Under the pieces are notes generated by a model. It worked only from the letters and a program-made list of their open reading frames with translations, was not told the DNA's origin and did not search any database. A stretch of DNA of 6,179 nt, taken from assembly GCA_937858165.1 (NCBI GenBank), contig CALLZA010000982.1, positions 1 through 6,179 on the forward strand, in the 5' to 3' direction. Made by a program: the position numbers and the translations under genes. This document shows, piece by piece, positions 4,288 through 6,179 of this stretch (its first letter is position 1; each line of letters begins with the position of its first letter). Source of the DNA: an uncultured Ardenticatenia bacterium. Its GTDB lineage: Bacteria; Chloroflexota; Anaerolineae; Promineifilales; Promineifilaceae.

Positions 4288-6054
4288 ATGGGCGTACTCT
4301 GGGACAAAGTCCGCTTCGATCTCTGGCATCGCAAGGCGCGCACACTGCTGGCGGTGCTCAGCATCGCCGCCGGCGTGTTCGCCATCGGGGCGATGTTCGG
4401 CCTGGCCGACCAGATGCTGTCGGGCATGAACGAGGCGCACCAGTCGGTCAACCCGTCGCACCTCAACATCATCCTGCGCCGGCCCATCGACCGCGAGACG
4501 GCCGCGGCCCTGACCGACATCCCCGGCGTCGTCGGCGTCGAACCGCTCAACATCGCCACCGTCCGCTACAAGACCGCGCCCGATCAGGCCGAGTGGCAGG
4601 CGGCAACAATTGTCGCCCGCGATGACTTCGAAAATCAGACGTTCGACCATCTGGAGTTGAAGGCGGGAGAGTGGCCCATTGACACGCGTATCGCCGTCGA
4701 GCGCATCACCAGCAGCCACTACGGCATCGCGATGGGCGACGAGATCATCTTCGAGGTCGAGGGCACCGACCGGGCCTTCCCCGTCGCCGGTCTCATCCGC
4801 CACCCGTTCGTCCCCCCGCCCCAGTTCGGCGGCAACGCCTACTTCTTCGTCGAGCAGTCGATGATGGCTCGCTTCGGCTTCCCGGAGGGGCAGTTCATCC
4901 AGTTACTGGTGCAGGTGGAGCCGTACAGCGAGGCGTATGCCCGCGACCGGGCCGCGGCCATTAAAGAGGAGCTGGCGCAACAGGGCGTCGGCGTTAGCCT
5001 GGTGCTCTACCAGGAGCCCGACAGGCATTGGGGCTATGACACCGTGCTGGGCATCACCGTCGTGCTGCAAATCCTGGCCGTGGTCTCGCTGCTGACCAGC
5101 GTCGTCATCGTCATCAACACGACCACGGCGCTCATCACCCAGCAGACAGACCAGATCGGCGTCATCAAAGCGCTGGGCGGCACAACACGCGTCGTGGCCC
5201 GCGTCTACCTGGCCGGGGTACTCATCTTCGGCCTGCTGGCGCTGCTGGTGGCCCTGCCGGCGGGGATGCTGATGGCCTTCCTGACAACGCGCCAACTGCT
5301 GCTGCTGTTCAATATCGACTACGACGTCTTCCGCTTCTCCACGCGGGCCGTTGTCTGGCAGTCGCTGGCGGCCATCGTCGCCCCGCTGCTGGCCGCCCTG
5401 TGGCCGGTCATGCGCGGCGCGGCCATCTCCGTGCGCGAGGCGCTGGCGTCCTATGGCCTGGGCGGCGACTTCGGCTCGTCGCGCCTCGACCGCAGCATCG
5501 AGCGGCTGGCCGAGCGCGTTATGCCCTCACCCTATACCATCGCCCTGGGCAACATGTTCCGCCGCAAGGGGCGCTTGCTGTTGACGCAACTCGTCCTCAT
5601 TCTGGCCGGGACGATGTTCCTGATGGTGCTGACCCTCTCGTCGTCGATGACCCACACGCTGGACACCGAACTCGACCGGCGCAACTACGACCTGCGCCTC
5701 TTCTTCTTCCAGCCCCACCGCTCCGACCGCATGGCCGACCTCATCGAGCGCTTCCCCGGCGTGCTGTCGGCCGAACCGTGGTACTCGGTCAGCGGCACGG
5801 TACTGCGCGAGGGGGAGGAGATGGAAGACACCGGCGGGCTGGGGGCGGAACTGTTCGGCATCCCAGCGGGCAGCGACACCTACCAGCCGCTCATCATCAC
5901 CGGCCGCTGGCTATCGCCCGACGACACCGGCCGCGTGGCCGTCATCAGCCGCGAGACGGCCGAGTTCAACGACCTGGCCGTGGGCGATACCATCACCGTC
6001 GATCTGGGCGATCTGGGCGCGGCCGACTTCGAGGTCATCGGGACGTATCAGGCC
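4288..6054 (+). CDS. ABC transporter permease, MacB/FtsX type (3' truncated by adapter)
   Basis: The first 589 residues of a large exporter permease that should pair with the ATPase just upstream. A short cytoplasmic start (WDKVRFDLWHRKARTLL) leads into helix 1 (about 19-40). An extracytoplasmic MacB-like domain (about 45-245) follows, including DIPGVVGVEP and EWPIDTRIAV. The FtsX core comes next: helix 2 (252-278), the coupling segment TDQIGVIKALGGT (287-299) that contacts the ATPase, helix 3 (305-332) and helix 4 (355-378), then REALASYG. A new module then begins: ALGNMFRRKGRLLLTQ, helix 5 (428-452) and a second extracytoplasmic domain containing FPGVLSAEPW. This is the duplicated FtsX layout seen in permeases of roughly 750-850 residues, so about a quarter is probably missing. 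No Shine-Dalgarno precedes the ATG, only the repeat. The 13 residues after 589 are adapter. The Chloroflexota-like GC-rich codon use matches its neighbours. Confidence 0.92.
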
Positions 6055-6120
6055 CTGTCTCTTATACACATCTCCGAGCCCACGAGACCGTACTAGATCT
6101 CGTATGCCGTCTTCTGCTTT
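6055..6120 (+). other. Illumina Nextera i7/P7 adapter, essentially exact
   Basis: This segment is the Nextera transposase mosaic end (6055-6073, CTGTCTCTTATACACATCT), the read-2 primer segment (6074-6088), the 8-base index CGTACTAG (6089-6096, the sequence I know as N702) and the P7 sequence (6097-6120, last base T instead of G). It is not genomic. In the permease frame it is translated as LSLIHISEPTRPY and a TAG stop, a well-known contamination peptide. On the other strand it gives the equally well-known LVRSRGLGDVYKRQ. Confidence 0.99.
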
Positions 6121-6179
6121 AACAAAAACAAATCTCTCAACTCCCACACCGCAACACTTCCATCCAAATACTACATCCA
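6121..6179. other. Probable read-through noise beyond the P7 adapter
   Basis: This 59-base A/C-rich stretch almost lacks G and lies past the end of the P7 adapter, where no template exists. It should be trimmed. It is unlike the GC-rich insert in composition, and no feature in it should be annotated. Confidence 0.9.

Noticed and set aside
6055..6073. Tn5/IS50-like mosaic end as a sign of a transposon insertion
   Set aside because: It is followed directly by the read-2 primer, an 8-base index and the P7 sequence, so it comes from library tagmentation and not from a genomic transposon.
5400..6122. Plus-strand 240-aa open frame overlapping the permease
   Set aside because: It is an Arg/His/Pro-rich out-of-frame shadow that runs into the adapter. 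The permease frame has clear helices and FtsX motifs.
5911..6147. Minus-strand 78-aa open frame containing LVRSRGLGDVYKRQ
   Set aside because: Its N-terminal part is adapter and noise, and the rest is antisense to the permease.

Overview
About 5.9 kb of real bacterial DNA (135-6054) lies between Illumina Nextera library adapters at both ends (71-134 and 6055-6120). Outside the adapters is noise-like sequence (1-70 and 6121-6179). Both end genes are therefore cut by the sequencing library, and the apparent protein ends at 36-134 and 6055-6096 are adapter translated as protein. The insert is GC-rich, has no eukaryotic features and carries heptanucleotide repeats between genes. Its protein types (trypsin-like protease joined to an effector-associated domain, MacB/FtsX-type exporter) would suit a Chloroflexota (Anaerolineae-like) genome from a metagenome or draft assembly. 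That taxonomic guess rests on style only.

Layout. (1) 135-773 (+): the C-terminal part of a PLP-dependent threonine synthase. (2) 771-817: a perfect 22-bp hairpin between convergent genes. (3) 822-3345 (-): three genes on one strand, transcribed from right to left. First is a 207-aa protein with a death-like N-terminal domain and a second adaptor-like domain. Next is a 415-aa cytosolic trypsin/V8-like serine protease. Last is a 149-aa membrane protein. (4) 3346-3521: the divergent promoter region. (5) 3522-6054 (+): an ABC ATPase of the MacB/LolD type and the start of its large FtsX-type permease, which the contig end truncates.

The main biological finding is the minus-strand cluster. The C-terminal half of the 207-aa protein (about residues 104-203) and the N-terminus of the protease (about 5-112) align along their whole length and share motifs in the same order. 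They look like two copies of one adaptor domain, as expected for a homotypic recruitment pair in a bacterial conflict or programmed-death type system: a separate death-like adaptor docking onto a cytosolic protease effector. The membrane protein downstream could be its target, its anchor or an unrelated passenger.

The second theme is a degenerate heptamer repeat (ACTGACC / GGTCAGT). It fills all three junctions between co-directional genes and is absent from the convergent and divergent junctions. At the ATPase-permease junction it forms a long inverted repeat, encodes the last 17 residues of the ATPase, and leaves the permease without a Shine-Dalgarno sequence.
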